Assembly (NCBI GenBank): GCA_036386515.1
Contig: DASVVO010000033.1
Span: forward strand, 1-64,000
Direction of reading: 5' to 3'
From: JAIVJZ01 sp036386515
GTDB taxonomy: Bacteria > Acidobacteriota > Blastocatellia > Pyrinomonadales > Pyrinomonadaceae
Length of the DNA stretch: 64,000 nucleotides
Shown here: in pieces, positions 17,205 through 25,529 of the stretch
Numbering within the stretch: position 1 is the first letter of the stretch
How the letters are laid out: every line of letters begins with the position of its first letter
The notes under the pieces: generated by a model
The model's input: the letters and a program-made list of their open reading frames with translations, nothing else
Told to the model about the DNA's origin: nothing
Database searches by the model: none
Translations under genes and position numbers: made by a program

Positions 17205-18419
17205 GTGCCCGCAAGTGATTTGATCTACGATTGGAACGCGGTCGCGCCGTCGCACCCCGCGCCCGGCCGCCACATCGGCTTCGACGACGAGACGCTGCGC
17301 GACGGGCTGCAATCGCCCTCCGTCTGCGAGCCTTCGGTCGAGCGTAAACTGGAACTCCTGCACCTGATGGACGACCTCAAGATCGACACGGCCGACATCG
17401 GCCTGCCGGGCGCGGGCGGCACGCACGCGGCGGGCGTCGAACGACTCGCGCGCGAGATCGCCGACGAGCGCATGCAGATTCGCCCGAACTGCGCCGCGCG
17501 CACGCACGAAAACGACATCCGCCCCATCGTCGAAATCTCGCAGCGCGCAGGCATCGCCATCGAAGCCTGCACCTTCATCGGCTCGTCGCCCGTGCGCTTC
17601 TACGCCGAAAACTGGACGCTCGACAAACTGCTCCAACTCACCGAAGACGCCATCAACTTCGCCGTCTCCGAGGGGCTGCCCGTCATGTACGTGACCGAAG
17701 ACACGACGCGCGCCGACCCGGAGACCATCCGCGCGCTCTACACGGCGGCCATCCGCGCGGGCGCGCGCGCCGTCTGCGTCTGCGACACCGTGGGGCATTC
17801 GACGCCGGACGGGGCGCGCGCCGTCGTCCGCTTCGTCAAGGGCATCATCGAGGAACAGGGCGGCGGCATTCGTCTCGACTGGCACGGCCATCAGGATCGG
17901 GGCTTGGGCGTCATCAATTCCATCGCGGCGATCGAGGCCGGGGCGGATCAGGTACACGGCTCCGCGCTCGGCGTCGGCGAACGCGTCGGCAACACGCCGA
18001 TGGATCAACTCCTCGTCAATCTCAAACTCATGGGCTGGATCGACAACGACCTGTCCAAACTGCGCGACTACTGCCAGGCGGCCGAGTCGAGTTGCGGCTG
18101 GACGATTCCCGTCAACTATCCCGTCTTCGGCCGCGACGCCTTCCGCACCGCCACGGGCGTCCACGCGGCGGCGGTCATCAAGAGTTTCAAGAAGGGCGAC
18201 ACGGAACTCGCCGACCTCATCTATTCGGGCGTGCCCGCCGGTCTGTTCGGCATGCGGCAGGTGATCGAAGTCGGCCCGATGAGCGGCAAATCAAACGTCG
18301 TCTACTGGCTCGAATCGCGCGGCATCGAAGCGACCGACGAACGCGTCGGGCGCATCTTCGACCGCGCCAAGAGCGCGTCGGGCGTGCTCGGCGAAGAAGA
18401 GTTGCAGCAAATGGTTTAG
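17205..18419 (+). CDS. LeuA/homocitrate-synthase-like DRE-TIM enzyme
   Basis: A 404-residue (beta/alpha)8 enzyme that condenses acetyl-CoA with a 2-oxoacid or performs a related aldol reaction. The signature FDDETLRDGLQSP is at residue 26, the metal-binding His pair appears in LDWHGHQDRGLG, and GSALGVGERVGNTPMDQLL is the conserved loop. The LeuA C-terminal regulatory domain is missing, as in homocitrate- or citramalate-type enzymes and many paralogues called 2-isopropylmalate synthase; substrate is therefore unclear. GTG at 17205 follows a near-perfect GGAGGTGA. No leuB, leuC or leuD gene is nearby. The downstream M20 peptidase gene is separated by an inverted repeat that starts at the last base of the stop codon. 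Confidence 0.85.
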   Translation: MPASDLIYDWNAVAPSHPAPGRHIGFDDETLRDGLQSPSVCEPSVERKLELLHLMDDLKIDTADIGLPGAGGTHAAGVERLAREIADERMQIRPNCAARTHENDIRPIVEISQRAGIAIEACTFIGSSPVRFYAENWTLDKLLQLTEDAINFAVSEGLPVMYVTEDTTRADPETIRALYTAAIRAGARAVCVCDTVGHSTPDGARAVVRFVKGIIEEQGGGIRLDWHGHQDRGLGVINSIAAIEAGADQVHGSALGVGERVGNTPMDQLLVNLKLMGWIDNDLSKLRDYCQAAESSCGWTIPVNYPVFGRDAFRTATGVHAAAVIKSFKKGDTELADLIYSGVPAGLFGMRQVIEVGPMSGKSNVVYWLESRGIEATDERVGRIFDRAKSASGVLGEEELQQMV

Positions 18420-18496
18420 TGACGGGTGACAGGTGACGGGTGACAAGTTAAAGACAAGCAGTTTTAACTTGTCACCCGTCACCTGTCACCCGTCAC
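18419..18496. repeat. 34-bp inverted GTGACGG array
   Basis: Arms 18419-18452 and 18463-18496 are perfect 34-bp complements around a ten-base loop. Each arm is made of GTGACGGGTGACAG-type units ending in AAGTTAAA. The array starts on the final G of the upstream stop codon and ends seven bases before the next start codon. Confidence 0.9.
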
Positions 18497-18503
18497 CCTT
18501 CTT

Positions 18504-19727
18504 ATGTTTCCCACCAAGGCCATCGCTCCCGAACAAATCGTCCGCGACCTGCTCGCTTCGCCGCGGGTGCGGCAGGCGTTCGCACGCTTCGCGGAGCGCG
18601 CCGACGAGATCACGCGCGAGCAGACGGCGATCTGCGAGATACCCGCGCCGCCCTTCGGCGAAGAGGCGCGCGCGGAATATCTGGCCGCGCGCTTCCGCCA
18701 GTGCGGACTCAAAGAGACGACGATTGACACGGAGGGCAACTGCATCGCGCTCCGGCGCGGGGCTAACCTGCACCCGCTGCTCGTCGTCAGCGCGCACCTC
18801 GACACGGTGTTTCCAGAGGGGACGAACTTCACCGTCCGGCGCGAGGGCGCGCGCCTGTTCGCGCCCGGCATCGCCGACGACGGCTGCGGCCTCGTCGCCC
18901 TGCTCGCGCTCGTCTGCGCCCTCGAAGAGGCCGCGCTTGAGACGCAAGGGTCGGTCTTGTTCGTCGGGACGGTGGGCGAGGAGGGCGAGGGAAACCTGCG
19001 GGGCGCGCGCCATCTCCTGACGGCGGGCGAATGGGCGCGCGAGATCGACGCCTTCGTCAGTCTCGACGGGCCGGGGCTGGAGGGCATCACGCATCGCGCC
19101 GTCGGCTCGCGTCGTTATCGCGTGCGGTGCGCGGGCGCGGGCGGTCATTCATGGGGCGACTTCGGCGTCCCCAACCCGGTGCATGCGCTGGGGCGCACCA
19201 TCGCGCGGCTCATCTCTTATCCCGCGCCCGCGCGCCCGCGCACCACGTTCAACGTCGGTCGCGTCGAAGGCGGCGCGGGCGTCAACTGCATCGCGCAGGA
19301 GGCCGCGATGGACGTTGACCTGCGCTCCGAATCGCCCGCGGAATTGACGCGGCTCGACGCCTACTTCCGCCGCGCCGCCCGCGAAGCCGTCGAAGAAGAG
19401 AATGCCACGCGCCGCGCCCAGACGCCGCGCCTCGAACTCGAAATGAAACTCATCGGCGACCGACCCGGCGGCGAGACGCCGAAAGACGCGCCGCTCGTGC
19501 GCCTCGCCGAAGCCGCCACGCGCGCGCTCGGCGCGGCGCCGCGCCTCGATTGTTCTTCCACCGATTCCAACATCGCCATCTCGCTCGGCGTGCCCGCCGT
19601 CACCGTCGGCGCGGGCGGCCTCTCCGCCAACGCGCACACGCTCGACGAATGGTACGACCCGCGCGGGCGCGAACTCGCGCTCAACCGCGCGCTGCTCTTG
19701 TTGCTCGGAACGGTGGGGATGAAGTAG
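18504..19727 (+). CDS. M20 metallopeptidase (PepT/carboxypeptidase-like)
   Basis: Di-zinc M20-family peptidase of 407 residues, probably cytosolic. Metal-ligand and catalytic motifs: VSAHLDTVFP with catalytic Asp, APGIADDGCGL, FVGTVGEEGEGN with the general-base Glu, and the C-terminal ligand His in SANAHTLDEWY. The dimerisation domain (AGGHSWGDFGVPNPVHALGR) interrupts the catalytic domain as expected. The family includes tripeptidase T, aminoacyl-His dipeptidases and deacylases; peptide substrates are likely. No Shine-Dalgarno precedes the ATG: the space is filled by the right arm of a 34-bp inverted repeat, which might sequester or replace the ribosome site. Confidence 0.9.
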   Translation: MFPTKAIAPEQIVRDLLASPRVRQAFARFAERADEITREQTAICEIPAPPFGEEARAEYLAARFRQCGLKETTIDTEGNCIALRRGANLHPLLVVSAHLDTVFPEGTNFTVRREGARLFAPGIADDGCGLVALLALVCALEEAALETQGSVLFVGTVGEEGEGNLRGARHLLTAGEWAREIDAFVSLDGPGLEGITHRAVGSRRYRVRCAGAGGHSWGDFGVPNPVHALGRTIARLISYPAPARPRTTFNVGRVEGGAGVNCIAQEAAMDVDLRSESPAELTRLDAYFRRAAREAVEEENATRRAQTPRLELEMKLIGDRPGGETPKDAPLVRLAEAATRALGAAPRLDCSSTDSNIAISLGVPAVTVGAGGLSANAHTLDEWYDPRGRELALNRALLLLLGTVGMK

Positions 19728-19900
19728 AGGGGAAAGGGTAAGGGGGAAGGGGTAAAGGTCAAATACTAAATCAAAAAGCGGAGGCAGCATTCAACCGCTG
19801 CCTCCGCTTTTCTTTTCCTTTAACCTTTACCCCTTCCCCTTTGCCCGTTCCCCTGCGCTTGATCCTTTACCCCTTCCCCTTTGCCCGTTCCCCCTTGTTT
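19728..19900. repeat. Inverted GGGGTAAAGG array
   Basis: The left side carries GGGGAAAGGGTAAGGG-like units; the right side has complementary units (CCTTTACCCCTTCCCC) in two copies plus two CCCGTTCCCC blocks. A hairpin sits in the middle. The array fills the space between the M20 gene and the oppositely oriented gene at 19906. Confidence 0.85.
19774..19811. terminator. Hairpin terminator inside the array
   Basis: A perfect 15-bp stem AAAAGCGGAGGCAGC with its complement around an eight-base loop, followed on the right by a T-rich tract. Flanking A and T runs allow bidirectional action between the converging genes. Confidence 0.7.
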
Positions 19901-19905
19901 TAAAT

Positions 19906-20988
19906 TCAGTTGATCGGAATCGTCACCACGGTCGAACCGGCTTTGCCGGCGGGGAAGCGACGGCCGCGCGCGACGCGGACGGCGGTCGAGGCGTAGGCTT
20001 CCGCGCCGGGACTTGAGCCGACGACGGAGGTTTGCGTGACGCGTCCCGCTTCATCGTAAGTGATGCTCACGCGGACGGACTTCGGCCCCACGGCTGCGGG
20101 TTTCGGCGCGGCAGCTTCGGGCGTGGTCGCCTCGGCGGAGGCTTGCGCGGCGTCGGCTCGCTTCGCTTCCTGTAGTTTGCGTTGACGCTCCAGGCGCGCC
20201 TCGCGCTCGCGGCGGGCGAGGCGCGCGGCTTCTTCTCCGGCGGCTTCGGTCGTCGCGGCGTCGGCGTTCGTCTCGTTTGAGGCGGCAGGCGTTGCGCTCG
20301 CGCCGTCGTTCGCTTGAGCGTGTGTGGCGTCGGTCGCCGCCGCCGGTTGCGCGGCGGCGGGCGCGGAAGCGGCGTTGGAGGCCGCCGGCGCGGATGAACG
20401 CGTGAGACGCTTGCTGAGCGGGATGGCGGCCACGACGCAGGCGAGGACGAGCGCGGCGGCGACACCGGCGAACACCAGCTTGCTTCTCCCGCCGCCGTGC
20501 GTGGCTTCGAGAGTTTGCGAGAGGGGCAGCGGGGATGAGTTGTCCGCCGCCTGAGACGCGGCGGCTTTGGCTGCTTCTTGCGCCGCTTCCTCTTTCGCGG
20601 CCTCGATGCAGTTCAAGTATTCGATGGTGGCATCGTCAATTTCCTCTTCGGAGGCGAAGGCTTGCGAGGCGTCGGGCATGATGCCCTCGTCGATGCGGCG
20701 CAAGCCTTCGAGCACGACGCTCGCCCACGATTCCGTGATCGTGCGCCGCGAGGATTGCATCCCGGCGTTGAAGTCGAACGACGCGCTCGGCAAGGTCAGG
20801 GCGAAGAAGACGGCCTCCGTGCCGTTCAGCGCGCCGACTTTGGCGTCCACGAGGTCGCCGTCTTTGATGAAGAAGACGCCGGGGGCGAGCGCGTAGTCAA
20901 CTTTCAATCGCCCGGTCTTGCGCTGGTTGCAGAAAAATTCGATCAACTCGCTTAGGGCGAGGTCGTTGAGTTGTCCGCTGAATGCCAT
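19906..20988 (-). CDS. DUF4388-transmembrane-TonB C-domain fusion protein
   Basis: A 360-residue protein. Residues 1-110 match DUF4388 (PATAN) with MAFSGQLNDLALSELIEFFCNQRKTGRL and FFIKDGDLVDAKVGALNGTEA, a cytoplasmic domain usually linked to gliding, two-component or surface-motility regulators. One membrane helix follows near residue 175 (LVFAGVAAALVLACVVAAIPL), then an Ala/Thr/Glu-rich spacer with a charged coiled-coil-like stretch (about residues 255-290), and a C-terminal TonB-like domain (SVRVSITYDEAGRVTQTSVVGSSPG). This topology would join a cytoplasmic sensor to the periplasmic partner of outer-membrane receptors. It is 42 bp downstream of a second TonB-C protein gene and likely in the same operon. 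Confidence 0.8.
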   Translation of the reverse strand: MAFSGQLNDLALSELIEFFCNQRKTGRLKVDYALAPGVFFIKDGDLVDAKVGALNGTEAVFFALTLPSASFDFNAGMQSSRRTITESWASVVLEGLRRIDEGIMPDASQAFASEEEIDDATIEYLNCIEAAKEEAAQEAAKAAASQAADNSSPLPLSQTLEATHGGGRSKLVFAGVAAALVLACVVAAIPLSKRLTRSSAPAASNAASAPAAAQPAAATDATHAQANDGASATPAASNETNADAATTEAAGEEAARLARREREARLERQRKLQEAKRADAAQASAEATTPEAAAPKPAAVGPKSVRVSITYDEAGRVTQTSVVGSSPGAEAYASTAVRVARGRRFPAGKAGSTVVTIPIN

Positions 20989-21030
20989 CTGTTTTTGATC
21001 CTTCGGTGTGTCGGGGAATAGAAGTGCAGA

Positions 21031-22299
21031 TCAGAGTGAGAAGTTGTAGTTGATGACGCCGGAGACGCGCACCGGCTGGCCGGAGAGCAGCGCGGGCGTA
21101 AACTTCGCCTGGCGCGCGGCGCGTTCGGCGGCGGCGCGCAGCATCTCCGGGCCGCTCACGGCGCGCGCGCCGATGACTTTGCCCGACACGTCAACCACCA
21201 CTTCGACCGTGACGACGCCCATGATCTGCGCGCGGCGCGCCGTGTCCGGGTAGAGGGGCTTCGGCATCTCGATCGCTTTGCCGTTCAGCACGCCGCCGGT
21301 GACGGGGCGCAGAGAGGCTTTGACGACGGGCTTCACGGGCGGCGGGGGAGGCGCGTCGGCGTCGTTGGTCTTGACGACGGGCGCGTCGCCGCCGTTTGCG
21401 GCGGCCAACGCGGCTGCGTTCGGCAGGCCGAGCGTAAGCGTCGCGGAGGAGGAGGTGACGCCCGCGCCGGAACTCGCGGGCGGCGCGGGCGCGTTCGGCG
21501 CGCGCTTGGCGGCCGTGTTTGAGGCGTTGTTGGCCGCCGTTTTAGACGCTGAGGCCGCAGACGTTGAAGCCGCAGACGTGGGAGCCGCCGCGTGCGCGCT
21601 CGTGGGCATGGCAGTCGGCTTCGGCTGCGAGGCGGACGGATCGGGCTTGGCGGGAGCGGCCGGTTTATTGTCCGTCGTCAGGGCGGCGGGCGTGATCTGG
21701 GCGGCGGCGTTCGTGTTGTTGGCGAGGGCGGCCGTCTGGAGTTTTTTGGCGGTGGCGTCTTCGAGATAGTAAGCGATGATGCGATAGGTCACTTCGGTCG
21801 GCTCGAAACTCATCTGGCCGTTTTCGATGACGGCCACGGAGGTCGTCATCCGCGTCCAGTTGCCCATCGCGTCGAACTCGTATTCATACTTCTCTTTGCT
21901 CAACACCGAGCCGTCCGCGTTGGAGAGGGTCATCTCGACGATGTTGCCGCGGTCGTCGTACTGGTAAACTTCCTTGCCCGTAAGCGAGCCGCCCGCGCCG
22001 AGGAAATAGGCGGTGTCAATCTTCGCCCCCTTCATGTCATAGGTCGCCGTCTCCAGGACGACGCGCGCCCCTTCGGTCAGCTTCCCGCCCTTGCTCACCA
22101 GTTTCGAGGTCTCGGTGCGAACGCGCCTGACGGGGCCTTGCAGGCCGTCGCGGTTGCGGTCGTTCTCGGTGTCGCCCGCGTGGGAGGAGAGGGGCGAGGC
22201 CAGCAGAGCCGCGGGCAGACGATGCGCCGTCGCGGCGGCGGAGACGTTGAGCGCGAGGAGGAACAGGGCGGAGAGCAGAAAGGGGATGCTTTTGCGCAT
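21031..22299 (-). CDS. Secreted TonB C-domain protein with RHS-like repeats
   Basis: A 422-residue envelope protein. A signal sequence or anchor (MRKSIPFLLSALFLLALNVSAAATA) is followed by a region with YD/RHS-like phrases (VYQYDDRGNIVEMTLSN, YEYEFDAMGNWTRM), a long Ala/Pro/Lys/Thr linker of about 150 residues, and a C-terminal TonB domain (PKPLYPDTARRAQIMGVVTVEVVVDVSGKVIGARAVSGPEML). ATG at 22299 with GGAG nine bases upstream is chosen over an in-frame TTG. If the signal is cleaved the protein is periplasmic and cannot couple directly to ExbB/ExbD; if not, it is a TonB-like transducer. It lies directly upstream of the DUF4388-TonB gene. Confidence 0.8.
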   Translation of the reverse strand: MRKSIPFLLSALFLLALNVSAAATAHRLPAALLASPLSSHAGDTENDRNRDGLQGPVRRVRTETSKLVSKGGKLTEGARVVLETATYDMKGAKIDTAYFLGAGGSLTGKEVYQYDDRGNIVEMTLSNADGSVLSKEKYEYEFDAMGNWTRMTTSVAVIENGQMSFEPTEVTYRIIAYYLEDATAKKLQTAALANNTNAAAQITPAALTTDNKPAAPAKPDPSASQPKPTAMPTSAHAAAPTSAASTSAASASKTAANNASNTAAKRAPNAPAPPASSGAGVTSSSATLTLGLPNAAALAAANGGDAPVVKTNDADAPPPPPVKPVVKASLRPVTGGVLNGKAIEMPKPLYPDTARRAQIMGVVTVEVVVDVSGKVIGARAVSGPEMLRAAAERAARQAKFTPALLSGQPVRVSGVINYNFSL

Positions 22300-22567
22300 G
22301 GCGATAGACTCCAAAAGTGTTGTGTTTGGTGAGGCGGAAATTTCAACGGGCAGGCTTCGCCGGTTCGACTCGAACCCTCAGCGTCTCGCTCGCGGAAATA
22401 CTCGGACGGGCGCGCGGGGAAAGACGCGTTGACGACCGACGACAGCCGCACGGGGGCGTGTGCAAGCTATTCAACTTTGTTCCGGTATGCGTTCTGGACG
22501 GTTCGTCCGGCGGGGCATGGATTTTGTTTGAGTCACCCGCTCGCGCTGCTGTGGTAGCAGCGAAATT

Positions 22568-22597
22568 AGTATGACACGTTTAAACAAATTTTGTCTA
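22568..22597 (-). promoter_or_regulatory. Putative promoter for the TonB-C pair
   Basis: In gene orientation, TAGACA and CATACT are spaced by 18 bp, with a GTTTAAAC palindrome inside the spacer. It would give a leader of about 260 bases, long enough for further control. The rest of the gap 22300-22676 shows nothing I can name. Confidence 0.35.
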
Positions 22598-22676
22598 GGC
22601 TAAACTTCGTCGTCACACGGATTCGTGGAAATGACGGATTTGGCGGGAAAAACGCGGGCGCGGGCGCAAACTTCGT

Positions 22677-23705
22677 CTAGGGCGCAAAGAGGGATGAGGC
22701 GCGTTCGGCGGTGAGGGCGGAGCGCGTCGCGGTGTAAGCCTCGCCGGTCGTGATGTCGCCAATGGCCTGCTTATGGAGCACGCGATGGCGTTCGCCGGGC
22801 GGGACGTAGGCGTCGAGCATGGGATGTTCGCTCATCAGGATGACGACGGGCGTGCCGACGGCCGCCGCGATGTGCATCGGCCCCGTGTCGTTTGAGACGA
22901 AGACGGACATGCGCGCGGCGGCGGCGGCGAGTTGGGGCACGGTGAGGCGGTCGAGGATGATCGCGGAACGCGGAAATTCGGCGCGCATCGCCTTGACGAG
23001 CGCGCGCTCCTCCGGCCCGGCGAAGACGACCGTGCGCACGCCGTCGTTGTTTTCGAGGCGCAGGGCGAGTTCGGCGAAGCGCGCGAGCGGCCAGCAGCGG
23101 CTCGGATGCCCCGCGCCGGGAAACATCCCGACGAGCGGCGCGTCCTGCCCGGCGCGCGCGCCGCGCAGCAACTCGTCAACGGCGCGCACCTCTTCCGCGC
23201 GCACCGGCAGGCGCGGCACGCGCGCCACCTGGCCGACGCCGAGCGGCGCAACCACATCCAGATAACGATCCACGGCGTGCTTCGCGCGATCTTCGAGCGG
23301 CGGGCGCGGGCGAAAGTTTGAGAGGAAGTCGAGCGAGCGGGTGGGGCGTCGGCCGTAGAGCCGGGTTCCCGCGCCGGACAGGAAGCCGAGCAGGTTAGTC
23401 TCGGACAAGCTGTGCAGGTCTATGACGAAATCGAAGCGGCGCGCGCGCACCTCTCGGACGAGCCGCGCGATGCGCCACACGGAGACGGGCTTCGACCCGT
23501 CGCGCAAACTCACACGATCCACGACGAGCGTGTCGTTCGCCGCGTTCGACATCTCGACGATCTGCCGCCCCGGCTTCCCCACGGCCACCGTGATGCGCGC
23601 GCGCGGAAACTTCGCGCGCACGGCGTGCAGCGCGGGCAGGCTCAAGACCACGTCGCCGAGTTGGCCGAAGTCTATGACGAGAATGTTCTGCGGCTCGAAG
23701 TTCAT
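22677..23705 (-). CDS. Glycosyltransferase family 9 (heptosyltransferase-like)
   Basis: GT-B glycosyltransferase of 342 residues related to WaaC/WaaF ADP-heptose:LPS transferases. N-terminal acceptor domain: ILVIDFGQLGDVVLSLPALHAVRAKFP, with the GDVV motif and catalytic Asp in the first loop; C-terminal donor domain: PLVGMFPGAGHPSRCWP and VFVSNDTGPMHIAAAVGTPVV. These signatures are characteristic of the family. Likely role is addition of a heptose or similar sugar to the lipopolysaccharide core at the cytosolic face of the inner membrane. The start is ATG at 23705; the codon before it is GTG, so an additional Met is possible. No other LPS gene is adjacent; galE at 5.7 kb is the only other sugar-nucleotide gene seen. 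Confidence 0.9.
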   Translation of the reverse strand: MNFEPQNILVIDFGQLGDVVLSLPALHAVRAKFPRARITVAVGKPGRQIVEMSNAANDTLVVDRVSLRDGSKPVSVWRIARLVREVRARRFDFVIDLHSLSETNLLGFLSGAGTRLYGRRPTRSLDFLSNFRPRPPLEDRAKHAVDRYLDVVAPLGVGQVARVPRLPVRAEEVRAVDELLRGARAGQDAPLVGMFPGAGHPSRCWPLARFAELALRLENNDGVRTVVFAGPEERALVKAMRAEFPRSAIILDRLTVPQLAAAAARMSVFVSNDTGPMHIAAAVGTPVVILMSEHPMLDAYVPPGERHRVLHKQAIGDITTGEAYTATRSALTAERASSLFAP

Positions 23706-23804
23706 CACGCGAAAGTTAATGATAACAGTTTGACGCTTGCGCTTCGACGCGCCGACCCGACGCAGGGCGCGCGTGCGGCTCTTGGTCGCGGTTCAAGGCG
23801 CGTT

Positions 23805-24224
23805 TTAAATTCCCGCCGTGTTCATCAAGACGACGCGCCAGCCGTCGGGGTCTGCGAAGGTCAGGCCGCGCTCGTTCCAGTAAGGGTTCTCGGGCGCGAC
23901 CGCCGCATAGCCCAACGCGGCGAGCCGCGCCGCGATGCGCTCAATGGCGGCGCGTTCGGGAATGTAGAGGACGAGCAGATTGTCCGCGCCCGGCGGCGGG
24001 TAGTGCGCGCCGCGCGCCGCTTCGTGCTCGGTGAATTCCAGGTGATAAGCGTTGCCGGGGAGTCCGAGCATGAGGCCGGAATAACCGGCGTGCCCCGCGA
24101 AAGAATTGATCACTTCGAGGCCGATCCCTTCGCAGTAAAATTTCTTCAACTCACTGAGGCGACCCGTCGGGCGCGCGACGCGCACCTGCGCCACCGGCAA
24201 ATTCTCAGGCCATTCTCGGTTCAT
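23805..24224 (-). CDS. VOC-superfamily (glyoxalase-fold) protein
   Basis: A 139-residue vicinal-oxygen-chelate protein with one betaalphabetabetabeta pair: VAQVRVARPTGRLSELKKFYCEGIGLEVI, YSGLMLGLPGNAYHLEFTEHE and, near the end, NPYWNERGLTFADPDGWRVVLMN. A His and the late Glu/Asp positions suggest a metal site. Such proteins range from glyoxalase I to fosfomycin-resistance and dioxygenase enzymes, and most short ones have unknown substrates. The frame is open to 24359 and another ATG lies at 24275, but conserved sequence begins just after the ATG at 24224; no convincing ribosome site marks any of them. The gene diverges from the anchored protein gene at 24337. Confidence 0.8.
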   Translation of the reverse strand: MNREWPENLPVAQVRVARPTGRLSELKKFYCEGIGLEVINSFAGHAGYSGLMLGLPGNAYHLEFTEHEAARGAHYPPPGADNLLVLYIPERAAIERIAARLAALGYAAVAPENPYWNERGLTFADPDGWRVVLMNTAGI

Positions 24225-24336
24225 CAATTTCGCCCCGCCGCCGCTTCCGCCGGCGTGCGCGGGATCGCCCTCCATCTCGCCGTCAGGGTAGCAGATGTTA
24301 TAGTAGATTTTAAGGAAGCGAACGGGCAGAGGGACG

Positions 24337-25404
24337 ATGGACACTTTAATCAAGATCATCTACATCGGCGTCGGCGGCACGGCCGTCGTCATCGCGTGCG
24401 TCTATCTAATCTGGCGCGCGAAATCCGTCTACAAGCTCAGGCGCGCCGGGCCGCCGCCGCAACGCGCTCACCGCAAGAGCCTCTGGCGCGACCCCGGCGC
24501 GGTCGAACAACTCGACTTTTACGCAGGCCCCGGCGGACGGGACGGCGCGCCCGTCCCGCCCTTCCAGTTCGTCGCCGAACACTCGACGGGGTCGAATCCC
24601 TGCGTCTCCGTGCGCGATGCGCGCGGGCGCGTCTGGCGCGTGAAATGGGGCGACGAGGTGCAATCCGAAACCTTCGCCACGCGCCTGGCGTGGGCGGCCG
24701 GTTACTACGTCGAAGTGGCCTACTTCATTCCCGAAGGCCGCATCGAAGGCGCGGCGGAACTGACGCGGGCGCGCGAGTGCGTCGGCGAGGATTGCAAGTT
24801 TGCCGACGCGCGTTTCGAACTCGACGAGGAAGGCGTGACGAAACTTTTCGACGAGCACGGGTGGGCGTGGGACGACAATCCCTTTGTCGGCACGCGCGAA
24901 CTCAACGGGCTGAAGATCATGTTGATGCTCACGTCGAACTGGGACAACAAAGATGTGCGCGACGTGGCGCGCGGCTCGAACACGGCCGTCTTCGAGTACG
25001 CGCTCGCGGGCGGCCTCGTCGAAGCGCGTTATTTGATCATCGATTGGGGCGCGTCGATGGGCAAGTGGGGCAGCAATTTGTTTCGCAGCAAGTGGGACGC
25101 GGCCGGCTACGAGGCGCAGACGCCGGAGTTCGTGACCGGGGTGCAGAACGGCCTCGTCCAGTGGAACTACATCGGCCAGCGGACGGCGGAAGCGCGCGAA
25201 GAGATCGGCGTGGCGGACGTGCGCTGGTTCTACCAATACGCCGGGCGCATCACGGACGCGCAACTCCGCGACGGCCTGCGCGCCAGCGGCGCAAACGACG
25301 AAGAGATGGCCGCCTTCACCAGAGCCATCCGCGCCCGCCTCGACACGCTGAAACGAATCAGCGAAGAGAACGAAGAAAAGCCGTCAGTGGTCAGTAGTCA
25401 GTAA
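24337..25404 (+). CDS. Membrane-anchored protein of unknown function
   Basis: A 355-residue protein with one N-terminal helix (LIKIIYIGVGGTAVVIACVYLIW) and a soluble domain of about 300 residues with no family I can name. Conserved-looking features are RVWRVKWGDEVQSETFATRLAWAAGYYVE, LMLTSNWDNKDVRD and YLIIDWGASMGKWG. The Lys-in-strand / NWDNKD / IIDWG order resembles the layout of phosphoinositide-kinase- or HipA-like folds (Lys, HxxxxN-like, D-G motifs), so a kinase-like fold is worth testing. AGAGGGAC precedes the ATG. The last residues (SVVSSQ) and the stop codon are encoded by the left arm of a GTCAGTG repeat, so the natural C-terminus was altered. Confidence 0.75.
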   Translation: MDTLIKIIYIGVGGTAVVIACVYLIWRAKSVYKLRRAGPPPQRAHRKSLWRDPGAVEQLDFYAGPGGRDGAPVPPFQFVAEHSTGSNPCVSVRDARGRVWRVKWGDEVQSETFATRLAWAAGYYVEVAYFIPEGRIEGAAELTRARECVGEDCKFADARFELDEEGVTKLFDEHGWAWDDNPFVGTRELNGLKIMLMLTSNWDNKDVRDVARGSNTAVFEYALAGGLVEARYLIIDWGASMGKWGSNLFRSKWDAAGYEAQTPEFVTGVQNGLVQWNYIGQRTAEAREEIGVADVRWFYQYAGRITDAQLRDGLRASGANDEEMAAFTRAIRARLDTLKRISEENEEKPSVVSSQ

Positions 25405-25529
25405 TCCGTTGTCCGTGGTCAGTAGTCAGTAGTCCGTGGTCAGTTGTTCAATCCACATCTTTAGTAACTTGCGTGATTGCCACATGCAACTGACCACTGA
25501 CCACTGACCACCGACTACTGACTACTGAC
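25383..25529. repeat. Inverted GTCAGTG array, copy 2
   Basis: Left arm 25383-25448 carries GTCAGTGGTCAGTAGTCAGTA and similar units with GTCCGTG blocks, and the right arm about 25485-25529 their complements. The centre (CTTGCGTGATTGCCACATGC) resembles the centre of the copy at 14511. Both ends lie inside the terminal codons of convergent genes. Confidence 0.85.
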
